From positions 17,341-81,340 of the forward strand of contig QAOA01004552.1 in the NCBI GenBank assembly GCA_003255065.1: a stretch of DNA of 64,000 nt, in the 5' to 3' direction. Of the stretch, positions 1 to 13,600 are shown in pieces (the stretch's first letter is position 1; each line of letters starts with the position of its first letter). Origin of the DNA: Cercis canadensis. Its lineage: Eukaryota; Streptophyta; Magnoliopsida; Fabales; Fabaceae. Made by a program: the position numbers and the translations under genes. The notes beneath the pieces are model-generated. The model was not told the DNA's origin and did no database searches. It saw nothing but the letters and a program-made list of their open reading frames with translations.

Positions 1-1240
1 AAAAAAAAAAAAATCAATTCAGTTTCATTCAAACTTGGTTAGTATCAAAGTAAAAATGCATCAATTTAATTTCACATAATAACTATTGAATTGAATAGTC
101 TCCAATTCGTTATGAAATGAGATTTTGGACAAATTGAATAAAGCCTAATTCAATTTCATGAAATCTTTTTCAATTGAACTTAATTAGCGGTAAATTGATT
201 GAGGGAAAGTATAGTCTCAAATAATTTCATATTACTTAAGTTTATGTGACTTGAGATTAATTTAATGGTCATATGTAATTATTTATGTCATGAGATTAAT
301 TTAAGAGTGAGTTGATATTACTTTAGTAGTCATCCGTAGCTATTTATGTCATGAGATTAATTTAATGGTTATAAATAGTATAATGGTCTTGAGTAATTAA
401 TTGAAATTATTTTTAAATTAAGTCACGTAATAATTAAATTAAGATATTAAAATATGAAAATCTCTAGTTAGAAGGAACTTCTAATTAAGTAAGAATTTCC
501 ATAAAATTTTCAATTCTCATTCCAAAATTTAGAGAGTTTGTTTTGCAACATATTCTACATATTTTTTTAGACTTTTGCACATTGCATAATTAATGTAAAT
601 TTAGTTGAGCCATTAAAAAAATACTACACCCCGGAGCATATAAGATACGATGCTTCTTACCATTCACATATTTTGTATAAAAAAATTTATGAAAAAATTG
701 GAAGAGTACTATATCAAAATTTATACATAAATATTCTCAAAATTTAAAATAAAATTATTTAAGCATGCTACAAATACAAAATATATATATATCAATAAAT
801 AGAATATGGAGAGTGAGAAACACTAGTGCAAGAAACATGTCAAAACATGAAATGAATAAGCGTCACTTTCTCTCACTCTCTAAAGCAGCAGCAAGTGAAC
901 TTTGTAAGAGCACTCACATTCTCTACCCGTTTGACAGCAATTCGAGTTTATTTGACCCGGTTTAAATCCTAACACAACCGATTAGGTATTTTCATCATTC
1001 CTTTATCGTTTTGCTTCACTTTTCACATGGTTTTAGTATGAATTTTGATCCACAATATCCTAACATAAATCTATATTTTTATCTCCATTTTCTTTTGGTA
1101 TAAAAGAAAAAAAAATTAGAATTAAGCTCTAGGAAATCAAAAAGAAATAATTGAAAAGCAAGGCTTCATTGCTAAGTGGACGATTAGATAAAACTGATGT
1201 TTAAAATCCTTGATGTAAGTTTTTTTTTTTTCCCTTCTTC
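1..1240. other. AT-rich intergenic DNA, no gene
   Basis: No coding region is supported here. Between about 240 and 375 a block is repeated imperfectly: the phrase ttatgtcatgagattaattt occurs twice about 62 bases apart, and a diverged third version precedes it. It looks like a decayed tandem repeat. The 66-codon ORF at 765-965 has low-complexity content and no family resemblance, so I do not call it. Confidence 0.5.
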
Positions 1241-1712
1241 AATGAAGCATTTTGTCGAACAACTTACATGCTGAATCCATATCATTCCTACCCTTTGCAA
1301 ACATATTAATTAGTGCACAACCAACACACACATGACAAATCAGAATCAAAATACCCAGTCTTCATCACAAACCCAAAAATTATATATCCAATAGAAACAT
1401 ATTTGGCATTAGAACACGATCGAATTACTGCTGTAAAGCAACACTCATTCGGGTAAAGCCCATTTTCAAGCATATCAAGGAAGGTAACAAGGGCCTCAAA
1501 TAACATGTTATGTGCAAAACAAGATATTATAGCACTCCAAGAAACCAAGTCTCGCTTATTACTCTTACTCTGAAATATGAGTAGAGGCTAAGTAACGAGT
1601 TGAGGAGAATGGAGTCAAGCCCGAGTCTTGACTCAACAACTTGTGGTGAAGGAAGGAGTTTACCAAATTCAAAGCTCCGAGACCCGATGCAGGCTTTGGA
1701 AATATGCACCAT
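1241..1712 (-). pseudogene. Fragment of an EMB2261-like PPR gene
   Basis: Read on the minus strand, this stretch resembles an internal part of the PPR protein encoded by Arabidopsis At3g49170 (EMB2261), which acts in chloroplasts. The first part (about 1712-1560) gives a KACIGSR...FGKLLPS...LDSILLNSLLSLYS stretch. The frame is then lost, and a second frame continues from about 1549 as VSWSAIISCFAHN, FLDMLENGLYPNE, then VGCALINMFAKG and a KLFDKM-like end with an in-frame stop at about 1241. Besides the frameshift, the residues expected between the two parts are missing, so there is also an internal deletion. The amino terminus and the whole carboxy-terminal half are absent. No promoter or full reading frame can be seen. 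It is best explained as a truncated duplicate; the parent gene is not in this window. Matching to EMB2261 is from memory of the family, not from a search. Confidence 0.75.
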
Positions 1713-1749
1713 TAGATAAAACTTGTGTTGTGTGGGGATTTTAGTTGTA

Positions 1750-2780
1750 ATTAATAAAACTTATTGGAAAAATTCACTATTAGATAAAAAGATATGTGCT
1801 TATTTTCCGACAACCAAAAAACCTATTGATTTTGGTCACTCACCACAACAAGCAGCCCTACTCTGCCAGTCTGGTTTTGACACGTGACGTATCAGTTGTT
1901 GTTTTTGTGCCATTTGTGGCAACCAAATTTATGTATTCATTCACAAAATTTGCTTTATAATATTATACAAATTGTACTATCACCCCTGCAAAATTTTAAG
2001 TTTTTAATTGAAGCCTCCATCTATTGTTCCTTTGGCATACCCAAATTTTTATTTTAGTTTTGCATTGTGCACCATGTGTGTGGTAAATTTGAGTTAAGTT
2101 GGTATCATTTAAATATTTTTTTATTCTTAAAAAAATAATATTTTTTTAACTAAAAATCTGTCACACAAGTTTAATTCTAAATTATATATATATATATATA
2201 TATATATTTTAACATCTACACATGATAACATTTCAATTTAATTAGGCTTACATACATATTAATTGAATTCACCCTAAACTCACATAAAATTGGTGATTGC
2301 TATCTTACAATCACAAAAAATGAGAGATAGTACTATTCCATCTAGTTGAGTGTATTTTAATGGGATCCACTTAGTGAATTTAGTATTGTTGCAAAGATCT
2401 CTAAAAATTGAGTCTTTTAGTATGTGATATAATATACAATTTTTTACAAAATGTAAGAACAATATAATATAAAAAAAATGTGTTAATTTTGTCAAAAAAA
2501 AATATAGTTTGGTATATTTTTTTGTATCGTATTTTTTTAACATTTTATAAAAAATTGTCTATTTTGACATATATTAAATAATTTAATTTTTTGATATATT
2601 TACAAATGAAACTCACTCAATTATATAAGGGTAACGCTATCTCTAATTTTTTTTTTAATATGATGGTAGCTTAGCAAAACCACCCCGCTCTGTTTTTTTT
2701 ACTTGTTTGGGTGTCATTTCACAAGATTGAAGGGCTTTTTTGGCTTTTTGGTGAACCTTCCCGTAATTTCCACATCCAAC
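1750..2780. other. Intergenic DNA upstream of CDC7
   Basis: AT-rich sequence with a TA dinucleotide tract near 2188-2207 and several A/T homopolymers. No gene is supported. The 87-codon minus-strand ORF at 2280-2543 is low-complexity and matches nothing I recognise. Confidence 0.5.
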
Positions 2781-2785
2781 ACAGA

Positions 2786-2844
2786 GGGCGGGAAATCCTC
2801 ATATCAAATACCTCAAAATTTTCTTGGCATTTTCAATTCCCGCC
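2786..2844. promoter_or_regulatory. Pair of E2F-type sites
   Basis: Reading the minus strand, 2788-2795 is TTTCCCGC, an exact match to the plant E2F consensus WTTSSCSS. On the plus strand 2836-2843 is ATTCCCGC, a second match in the opposite orientation. They lie about 290-345 bases before the CDC7 start codon, just ahead of the CT-rich leader at 2845-2890. E2F-DP factors drive genes of the G1/S transition, so the sites fit a replication kinase. Binding itself is inferred. Confidence 0.6.
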
Positions 2845-3131
2845 TCTCTCTTCTCTAAGCTCGCTTTTCTCTCTCTCGCTCTCGCTCTTTCATCCGAATC
2901 TCGTCTCCATCTCCATCTTGATGGATCTGCTCCACTGCTCAGGCAACTTCGCTTACGAACTGACACTATTCGACTTCTAGAACAGATCTCAGACAAAGAT
3001 TAGCAAAGACCAAGGAACCATGTGCTGTGTTTTCGAATCTCAGATCATTGATTTGAGACTAAAAGAGGTTTTGAAATCAATTTTAGCTAAAGGGAACAAT
3101 TGCTGCTTCTGAGTCGGAACCGAATCGCACA

Positions 3132-6100
3132 ATGAACTTCGTTGATGAAGAGAAATCATGGTACCTATTAGCAATTTTGCTCAAAATTGGTCGCCCTGCT
3201 TTTCCAGAAGAGATTGCTTCGCAGTGTAAATTGTTCCCTGCAATATCCCCAGATTTTATTCGGTATATAAGTTCGGTTTCTGATTCGCCTCTTTGTTTGG
3301 TGGGAAATGGACTTGTTTCGGTTTCTATGGCTGCTATGTTCGCTTTTGGAAAGTTTGCCTCAGTTGCAATGAATAGTGGGTTTGTATGGAACTATGGGTT
3401 TTGGGCTTCAGAGCCTAAGGGGTTAGGAGATGCCGATGAGGAGAAGAAATGCAGAAAGCGGAAGGGAACATTGTTGGATATGGTAGAATTTTCTAAGGCG
3501 AAAAGGAGGTTGTTTTTCTCATCTACAGAAGGTATGAATTCTGGGTCATCCTTATTTTAATTTTTTGTTTGTATATTGATCACTGATTTGAGATATAACT
3601 GAAACAGGTGAAAGATGTCAGAATAAGTTATCAATCACAAATGGGATTCAAGAAATTTCGACGGAGGTGATTATTTTTTTTTCTCCATCTTTTAGTTTGA
3701 GAGTATGTTGAGATGAGTATTCTGTGCGTTATTTGACTTATAGTAAAAGTTTCATATATGTCAGTTAATGGAATGCACACGTGGAATCACGGTTGCTATA
3801 TATGCCCTTTTCTCCTCCTGTCAATTCTTGTAAATGTTCAATGACCATGACGAGTAAAACCTGCTTTCATTTTTTGGTTCTAGTATGGCTTGAGTCAGGT
3901 GAAAATGATAGAAATACAATCATATAGATGGAACCAGTTATACATCAATATATATCATCATCAAAGGGCATCATTTGGTTTGTTTTTATTTTACCTTATT
4001 GGTTAAATCAACCTTAACTTGTTTGAACTCTGATTCTTTTTTTATTAAGCTCTATTGTTTATCAGTCATTATTGTTTATGCTAAATATTGATCATGTGAG
4101 TTCATTTAATATGTCAAGCTTTGAAAATTTTCTTTTACATATACAGAAATATGTTGATACAGCGAATTTTATGATGAGAAGAACTTCCCCTGCAATAAGA
4201 TTTGAATCAGGAAATATGCATAGTGGGAGAGCTATGATCCCCTTGACTAGAGACACATATGGTAAGTTCTCATGTTGTCCAACACCAAATATTGAATACA
4301 GGGAAGCTGGTAATCATGGCAGGAGAAGCTTGTTTCTTCAAGGAGAGATTTCTGGATCTGTTCATAATTCTAGTGATTCTTTGTTCGTAACTGGAAGATA
4401 TTTGACGTGTCAGAAGCCATTGGAAGCAGATAGATTCATGGCATGCAAGATTGCTGTAAATTCTGCTCTTCCAATTAATTTTCAGGACCCATTGTTATGC
4501 AAGGAAGCCCTTGTTGAGGACATTGGATTTGAAGATGATATTTGTAAAATTCACACTTGTAAAATTTCGAAGAGAGATTCTAATGAAGATGAAGGAATGC
4601 AAGTGGAAAGTGGTTCGAAGGAAGTTATTATTGATTGTGGTGCAGAAAGAGAGAAGGTAAACATAACTCTGGTGGACAAGCCTGCTGTATGTGAACAAGA
4701 AATAGCAAATACTTCGGACCCAGAAAACGAAATGCATGCATTAAACTTGGGCAAAGATGAGACAGTTAGAAATATAGAGACTGAGGCTACTTTACGACTA
4801 GATCAGCCCTCTTCAACGCCAAAGCAGCTTCTAAGATCTTCTCACAAATTGAAGGGAGAACACAAGAATGATGTACGCATAAAACCACAAATTCTGAAGG
4901 AGTCACTAATCTACAATAAATTTGACAACATTCCAAAAGACATTGATCAGTGTAAAATTGATCAGAATTTCATTACGAAGCAGAAACTAAAGCAAGGGCG
5001 TAACTCCAATGTGCATGCTAAAGAAAACATGTTAGAAACTGCCTCCATCACTCCTAAGGTGAGCTCCTCCAACTAACACCGTTATTTTGAAATACCCTGC
5101 TTATTTGAGTCATATGCTTGTGGAGGTGCTTCTTTGATGATTTTAGCTATCTGCTTAAGAGTTGAGGCTTATGCTCCTATAATCCCTTATTGTTTTATGT
5201 TGAATCAGACGGAGAAAAAAGCCTATCCATCCTTTGACACTTTTACTATAGAGGAAGAAGAGGGTTCAGGTGGTTATGGCACTGTTTACCGTGCTCGAAG
5301 AAAGAATGATGGAAAAAGATTTGCAATAAAATGTACGTAAAACTTACCTCTCATATTAATTGTGTGCATATAATGGTATGATCTTAAAATTGTTACAAAA
5401 ATTATATGTTGGGCTTGATTTGACTTCTTGTTTTCTTAATGGTAAACCAGATCAACTTAAGACATTTAATTTTGTAGGAATACTAAGGAATGAACATCAA
5501 TAAAAATTCCGACAGAAACAAGAGTGAAATTTAATAAGATCAAGTAAAAATCTGTATATAAACACTTAATTCAAATCAATTGGTAACCTTCAATGCAATC
5601 CTTACTAGAGCTATATCCTTTAACTGTCTTTTAGGCTTTTGGCGCTGTGCATGTCATTCTTGATTGCCTCCAGGTTGATCTCTGGACCCGTGAATAGTTG
5701 TATGAAGAAAAAAAATCCAGTATGTAGATTTAAGGGAATTAAACAAGTGGTCAGATTCTCATCAAAATCCTTTTATACTTTGAACTTGAGCTTCTTGAAT
5801 AGTACTGATTGGTGGTAAATTTTTATTTGCTACATTGATGTCATGATTGTAGAAGGCTGATAATGGGCCTTACTCCTATTAAAACGATATTAACTTTTTT
5901 AACATTAAGATGAGAGCATATAGTTTTGCACTGGCATGCTATTACAGTTTTGGCTGAAGCTTGGATTTTACAGCAGGCACTTTGGCCTTGTTATGAATAA
6001 TAAGTTTTCTATGCTTCGTTTTCATTTGTATTTGTATTAATGAAGCTAATAGTTAACCTTTTACATTGATTTTAATGAACTCCTAATGAAAAGAGGTTCT

Positions 6101-9100
6101 ACTTTTCTTCAATTTTATTTAGCTCCAACTAAATGTTCTAATAACCTTTATACCAAATGAAATAGCCAAATAGGCCATGGCTTCTTGAAAGGAGTTCAAT
6201 TGAAAAGATTAATGGTCATTTATGATTAGTTGAGTACCATGCCAATCAGAATATTGTTAGAATCAATTTAGAGGGGTGCTCGGTTAAAATTCCAAGTTGC
6301 ATTTGCTATATTAGAAATCAAAGCTATTTATTTATCATCAAGAAATTCAGTACTTATTCCTTGCATTATTTGTTTTCCAGCTTATAATGGAAAATAAAAG
6401 ACAACTTTTAGTTTTTCATTTTTTTAATAATACTTTATGGATGTCGGAATGTCTTTTCAGAAATTGAGCTACAACTTACCCACATGAATTTTCAGGTCCA
6501 CATGATAAAGCTCATAAAAACCATGTAAATAACGAGAGGAATATGCTTGAGCGTTTTGGGTAAGTAAATGGGATATGATCACATATGACACAGTATTTCT
6601 GCGTGTATATATATATATATAGATTATACTTAATTGCAATGCGTGTTGATATTTTCAATATCTTATTCTTAATGCAGGGGTAGAAACTTCATAATAAAGT
6701 TTGAAGGGTCTTTTAAAAGTGGTAGTAGCGAGTGCTTTGTTTTGGAACATGTTGAGCATGACAGACCTGAGGTAATCATTGAATGTGCCTTTAGTTCTTT
6801 TTCCTTTCGCTCATCAGGAAAATTATTGCTTCTATTTCATAGGTTGATCCTTTTAGCCCAATGAATCAAGTTAAGGAAATGCAATTTCCCTTTCAGTCTT
6901 TCTCATTCCTGATCTGATTAGCTCATGAGACCATTCTAAGTTCTGCTTTAATCCATGTTTAATGGAGCTAATTTTTCCTTCTTAACCTGTAGATTTTGAA
7001 AAAAGAAATTGATATATATCAGCTCCAGTGGTATGGTTACTGCTTGTTTAGGGCCCTTGCATACTTGCACAAAGAGGTAAAATCTTTCCTTTCCATATTC
7101 AGAGTTTCATGTGACTTTTACTTTGAGAAAATGTATGCCATGGTTTGAGAATTTCTCTGCTAAATGTAGGGGGTCATTCACAGAGATATTAAGCCTGGAA
7201 ATTTCCTTTTCTCTCGGAATCGAAACCAAGGCTACCTCATTGATTTCAACCTTGCCATGGTTAGGCTGCTTCTCTTGCTCCTGCTTCTCACACTTATGAG
7301 CTTTGACTGTAATTTTTGTTAATCAAAATATAATCTGATGAAGTGTGATGTTCTGTTCCTTTCTTCCCAGGATTTGAAGCAGAAGTACTCCATTGGAAGT
7401 AAGCTTCATGTTCAACTAAGTCTTGCTTATTCTTTAGTCAAACAGGATGCACTGCCTGAATATTTGGTTGTTTCTATGATTAGATTCTCTTGGCAATTGT
7501 ACTTTTTCAAACAAGATGGCTGTACCTTTGTTTGTCTGTTTAGTTATATTTTGATCTCATAAACCATAAGCCAACATGCCCTATCCAAAACAGAAAAAGG
7601 AACATATTTCTAGCTTCTAGTACAACCATCATATCCATTTCCCTTAGTTATGATATGGTTTATCATCACTTATCAATATAATTTGATTAATTAGTTTATT
7701 TCAATTTGTACATCTGCTCAGGTAAATCAAAATCAAGCCTCGATGTATCCTTGAATAGTTTTCCTCTCCCTTCTGGTTCTGCCCCATCGATCAAAGAAAA
7801 GAATATTAGAGGAAGCAAGTCTCTAACATCGAATAAAAGGGCCACAGCAGATACTAAGTTAAACTCTGAACTTAATAGGAACGTGAAGCAAAAAGCTTAT
7901 GCTGTTCCTCTTAAGAACTATCCTCGTAAGTCTGGTGGGAATTTATTTAAAGCACAAGGAACAGATGGCTCGGGTATAACCTCTGCAAAAGATGTAACTA
8001 GCACTAGAACTACGTCCACAGAAAGGCTTAAAGAACCTCTGCCTTTCTTAGGAAGAAAGGAGCTTATCAGCCTTGTGCAGAATTCTATGCATTTTCCAGA
8101 CCATCGTTCTATAAAAGGTCCTGCTTCTCAAAGGAAAAGGGTTGCTGCTCCTTCAGGCAAGGTAGATGGCAAGATTGTTTATCTTACGCCAATGCCTCTG
8201 CATTCATCTACTGTTGCTGCTGGGTTATTGAGAAGCAGAGGTGTGTTGCTAAATACAATACTTCTGTGGAGTTGGATTGCTACTTTTTGTATACTTACAG
8301 TTGCTATGTTTACCAGGGGATGGAAAACAGAAAAGAGAAGGTTCATGTGTTGGAACCAAGGGATTCCGTGCCCCAGAGGTAAGGTTTTGTTGTCACTACA
8401 ATTCATATGCTTCAAGCATTTGTAAATGCAATGTTATGCACCACCAAATACATCATTGAATTCTGATATAGCGGATGTGCATGTTCAACTATTTACAAGC
8501 GACACTTTCAGATGCTTGTGCAGAAATTTTAATGCAAACCATTTCTTCAGGTTTTGTTTAAGTCCCTATTTCAGGGACCCAAGGTTGATATTTGGTCAGC
8601 TGGAGTCACCCTACTTTACCTGATGATTGGAAAAGCTCCTTTTACTGGAGACCCAGAACAGTAAAAATCAGATCTGCAAAAGTTATTTCTGAATTTTTCT
8701 TTCTTTTTCATTCGTTGCTGATAATGTGTTATGGCAGGAATATAAAAGATATTGCTAAATTGAGGGGCAGTGAAGATCTATGGGAAGTGGCCAAGCTTCA
8801 TGAACGTGAATCATCTTTTCCAGTGGTAACTCCGTTTCTTTCATCTATCCATATGTCTGCATGATAACTTTTGCATCATTAATTCACACCAATGGAAGTT
8901 GCGTTCACTAACTTGGTTTTCTTCCTATATGCAATAATAAGCGGTTGAAATCAAGTTACTAACATTCTGTTGCTCTGAACTTAGTAGCTAAAGACACAAG
9001 TAGCTCTTAATTTCTAAGCATGACAGAGTAATATAAAATATAAAAACCCATAGTTATAGATTCTGCCACATGCAGTTTGTAGACAATTGTGCCACTAATC

Positions 9101-9493
9101 AGTAACTTGTTACTGAATCATTTTTGAAACATTAAGATGAATGCATTATGCAGCAGTGCTTGCATGTGGATCATGTTTCTCAAGAGTATTTGGTTGCAGG
9201 AATTTTGTGATGAACGGTACTTGGAATCACCGGACCTAGAAAGCTGGTGCAAGATTCAGACGAAGAGGCCAGAATTTTTAAAGAACATTCCGAGATCACT
9301 GTTTGATCTGGTAGATAAGTGCCTAACAGTAAACCCAAGACGTAGGATTAGTGCTGAGGAAGCTCTCAAGCATGAATTCTTCACCTCATGCCATGAGAAC
9401 ATGAGGAAGCTAAAGAGGATTCGACGAGCTACCATTTCAGACTCTACAGGTCGACAAAGTAATCATCTTATAGATAGGCAATGCAAAGTATAG
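3132..9493 (+). CDS. CDC7: CDC7-type protein kinase, 13 exons
   Basis: Catalytic subunit of the DBF4-dependent kinase, which phosphorylates the MCM helicase in the nucleus to start DNA replication. Exons by splice signals and phase: 3132-3531, 3608-3666, 4147-5058, 5209-5332, 6496-6559, 6678-6771, 6993-7076, 7170-7259, 7371-7398, 7722-8240, 8317-8378, 8551-8660, 8738-8825 and 9200-9493 (the second is a short 59-base exon; counted strictly this is 14 coding pieces). All phases join into about 975 residues. The first ~457 residues are a poorly conserved plant extension. The kinase follows: glycine loop EEGSGGYGTVY (about 472-483), Lys498 in FAIK, HRDIKPGN (583-590), and DFN (604-606) in place of DFG, as is usual for Cdc7. 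A ~200-residue insert precedes GTKGFRAPE (ending at 812). The tail motif CLTVNPRRRISAEEAL matches plant CDC7 (At4g16970). Start chosen as the first ATG leading into the conserved frame. Confidence 0.9.
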
Positions 9494-10648
9494 GTAATAA
9501 TTAGAATCTTGATACATAGCTTGTGGATTTTGCTCCGAAGCACAGCAAAATAATGATTATAGCAGTTTTTTTAGATCCATTGGATGCTACACAACAGGTG
9601 TAGTCCTGTCAAAATCTTACTCCACCTACTTCCCATAGATTTGAACCCAATACCTCTAAAGTACGGAGTGCTCTACCACTACGTATCTCATGGAACAATG
9701 ATTATAGAGTTTGATGTTGTGAATACTAATTTGAATACCTCTTTACATATCCCAGATCCACGGTCTGTGGTCTAATGTAGCATTTTCATAATAACTTGTA
9801 TTTTGTAATTTGCGGAGAACATATTTGTTTCTCTTTCCCACTCCTTATTTCCCTTGAACAATTTACCAATAGCATTAATAAACGTTATGTTAAACGACCA
9901 AATTACCAACAGCCTAACAAATGATAACGTTTCTCCTTTCTGTTTTTGAATTTTCAGCTTCAAAACGATGTAGTTTCAGTTATTACTAGTCTAGAAATGT
10001 TATATCAACATTTAACTATTTAAGTTAGCATTTAATAGTTTATGTGTATAAGTCCATTAAGCTTCTCAAACAGAAACTTAATGGTGGACTTAGTAAATGA
10101 CGAAAAAAACATTGAGGGACACAAGTAATTTTGGATTTATCCTTAAGGAATCAAAACAATCTTTTACTCTAAAATTAAATTTATCATTGATATTGCTTGA
10201 TATGTCTAATAAAGGTTTAATGAAAAATAGTTTTGAAGAAAATTACATTTTATTTAACATACCATAGAAATAAATGTTTCTATTTAAAAACTAAAATTTT
10301 GATGATTCCCTTCATTAAATTTAACAAAATTCGAACATGTTTACATAAATGACTGAATTACAAGTTAGTTCATTCTACCCTACACGCAGTCTCATGACCA
10401 AACTAGTTAGCAAAATCAGCAGAAAGGAGAGAAGTATAATAACGGTAAAAATTGGCTCCGCATAACTGTATATCACCCCTTTCTGAACACATTTAACATT
10501 TGAATTTGGTATGGTATGTATTAATTATAACATTGAAATGTTGATTATATCTGGGTTTCTATTTTTATTTTTTGCTCAAACGTTCATTGTTTTTCTCAGA
10601 CTAAAATATTTACTAGCCATAAAAACAAAAATGCATCCAGCTAAGAAT
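9494..10648. other. Intergenic DNA between convergent genes
   Basis: This is the space between the 3' ends of CDC7 (plus) and the plastid-protein gene (minus), so it must hold both 3' UTRs and poly(A) sites. A tRNA-like repeat lies at about 9600-9700. No other coding region is supported; the short ORFs at 9584-9963 look random. Confidence 0.5.
9600..9700 (-). repeat. SINE-like, tRNA-derived repeat
   Basis: On the minus strand the text TAGTGGTAGAGCACTC (an RNA polymerase III A-box, about 9666-9681) is followed about 20 bases later by GGGTTCAAATC (a B-box, about 9638-9648). That spacing is like a tRNA. There is no clean acceptor stem, so it is read as a SINE head rather than a tRNA gene. Confidence 0.5.
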
Positions 10649-13600
10649 TTACACAGGGGGTGGATTGGACCACCTTCTCTTCACCTCTGATTTGTATCTC
10701 ACTTCCTTAAGTTTTCCATCCACCCCATAATCTCTCTCCATCACAAGGTTGATTCCTTCTTCAGAGTACCACCCAACTCCAATACAAAGAATGCCATCCT
10801 TATTAATATCAACATAGCACATTACACCTCCGGGAAGCCATAACATGGTCACGTCCTGCATGTCTAGTATTTCCTCTTCTCCAAAGTAGTTTGTATTCTC
10901 CGGCAAGCTCCTTTTCTTTAAGGTTTCGGTACAGAGGTAGACATATGGAGTATCATTGCCTTCTTGCATCATATCCTTCTCCCCAAACACTGGAGTAGCA
11001 CTGACCTCAAACACTTTCCATGATCCAGTGAGCTCCGATGGCCTGGTTCTTTTCCTCTGCGAAAATGGCTTTAAATCGAACTCCAGACCACTGCTCGGGA
11101 TGAAACAGGTATCAGTTATTCTTTACAGCAGGAAGGAGGTGAAAAAGACCAAAGGTGCAGAACTTGATCGAGGAGGTTGATAGAAACTGTAACAACTTAG
11201 ATGCATACCACAAAATGCAAATGAAGCACAAAATACCTTGGGTCATTGATATTAGCAGGACTGACCCATTCTTCTTCATAGACAGCAACTCTCATTATCC
11301 GTATGTCTGCACCACCATTATTGAATTCTATGGTATGGACAATACGAATTCTTTTGTGGCAGCCTTTAACCAAGCACTAAGAAAGAACAATTTGAAAAAG
11401 AGAAAACAAAAAGCATACAATATTAATTAAACATATAATGATCAATGAAGCTAAAAGATATAAATTTTTAAGTGAGGGAATAATGTATTTCAAGTCGAAG
11501 AGGAGGAATGGAAGAGAACAATACTTTGAAATCACCACTGAAAAGACCATCTAATGTAGAAATCCCATTTTCTCGGACAGAGTAACAAGAAGCTCTATCT
11601 CGGCTAACATGGTTTTTATATGACTTCTTTGCCTGTCTGCCATCACTACAGCACATCTTTTCTCTTACAATTTACCATATAAGCCAGATCTTTTCCCTCT
11701 GCAGTTTACTACTATTACGCTGTTTCATGCTTTTTCTGATTATGCTTTTTTCTTTTTTTAATCATTGCAATTTCTGCACTTTATCTCAACAATTTCTAAC
11801 CACTGCTATGCTTAAAGGAAAAAGTAAAAGGGAAAAAACAGAGATAAATCAGACTCCAAGTCTTAATATTCTTAGTAGAAGCTTAACATGCTTAAACAAG
11901 AAATTCAAGCCTAAAGAGCTTCCTTTTAGTTGCAACTTAGCCAATACAAGCCATATAATATATGCAGAAAGATCTATAACCATCATTATAATATGATGTG
12001 ATTTTCTAATTTTACAAAAATTCAGTCAGCCCTCTACTGGACAACAGAATTAGTTGAAACTGCTTCCAAGGATCAATATTCCCCTTGAAGAAACTGTCAT
12101 ATAATACTCTATCTTTGTGCAAAACTCTGATAGTGGTCTACACTCTCTTTCTAACATATTTATATGCATGCACAATAGTGGTCTACACTCTCTTTCCATC
12201 ATGCATTCTCTTCCATAACAATAAGTTGCATTCTTGTATTAACTAAGCAGAATCCTTGAGAAATTAATTTAATTTTCTATTTCGTCCACAGAAATCAACT
12301 TACATTTGTGGCACACAATGTCAATCCACAGGACCAAACAATTAAATGCATGATCTATGATAACCATAATTATAGCGCAGAAGATTTCATGCATATAATA
12401 ATGCTTTGTAAGTAGCATGTTGGACTTACTTGTTCGAACTTGAAAGTTGGTGTGATATAGTACTTTGTATCATCAACTTCACTTACAGGGATGTCTAGAG
12501 GACCTCTAGAATAAGAACCATCCTGCAATAAAATAATCATAATTAATGATGGAATATAATAGGGAGAAAAACAGGAACTATCAGTAATTTATTACATAAT
12601 GACTATATGGATACCAAACATTGCTATGTATATCATATGATCATTTTCATCTAAAGATTTAAAGACATACTCTCAATACAACAGGACATCTGCAAGATTA
12701 AGATTAAAATTGTTATCTCTGCTTTCAAACAGAAGTAGTAGAACATGACTTTGATTTCTACCAATAATTTTCAATTAGAATACTAATTTTCCTTATAATA
12801 TTTGCTCGCTATTCCATTCACAAGGATCTTCCAGTTTATATAAACAACACAATCTGTAAGTCATGGATGTGAAAACTTTTGATGGGAACTGAACAGGTAT
12901 GTGCCTCAATTGAGATTATCCAGGATTCTATTTGTGAATTCTACCAAGCAGGGCCCCACTTGCAACAAGTGACAAAATTTTGGAGCATAAAAGTTTAGTG
13001 CTTCTCATCCTCAATCCCAACATCAACTAATAAGGATAGAAAGGAAGGAAGGAAAAGAAAGAAAGAAGTCATGCACAGGAAAGAAGTGACAGTCTCATCA
13101 TTAAAAACAGAAAAGTAGCAAAGTTCTTGTAACCTAACTGGAAAAGGTTTTAAAAAAGAAAGACATTAGAAACATGTTTTGACTACTATAACATAATATG
13201 TAGGGGAGGTTTATTTTATTACTACCCAAAATTTCAGATGATCTTTCACTGCACTGAACCAATAAAAGCTTTTGCCTTTCTATTAATTAGTCACAGGGAT
13301 GATAAATTAAAAATCCCATGCTCCAAGGAAGTCTGCAAATTGAATACTGAACTACATTATCACACATCCTGGTTGCATATAATAACTAGGTATGCATAAA
13401 GAAATTTACAATAGAACATAAAGTGAGGAATCTTGCCTCAAAGTAAACAAGGCCTGGTTCACTGCCCATGACATCTTCTTCCATCACATCACTTCTTTCA
13501 AAGTCAAAGGACTCAAATGTAGGCAAGAGACTGTTTGTTACATTTTCACTGGTCTTTTCCTTCATGATTACAGGAGCATCATCATCTCTGGGTCCTCCTT

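Noticed and set aside
9600-9700. True tRNA gene
   Set aside because: A- and B-box are present, but no paired acceptor stem or anticodon arm can be drawn.
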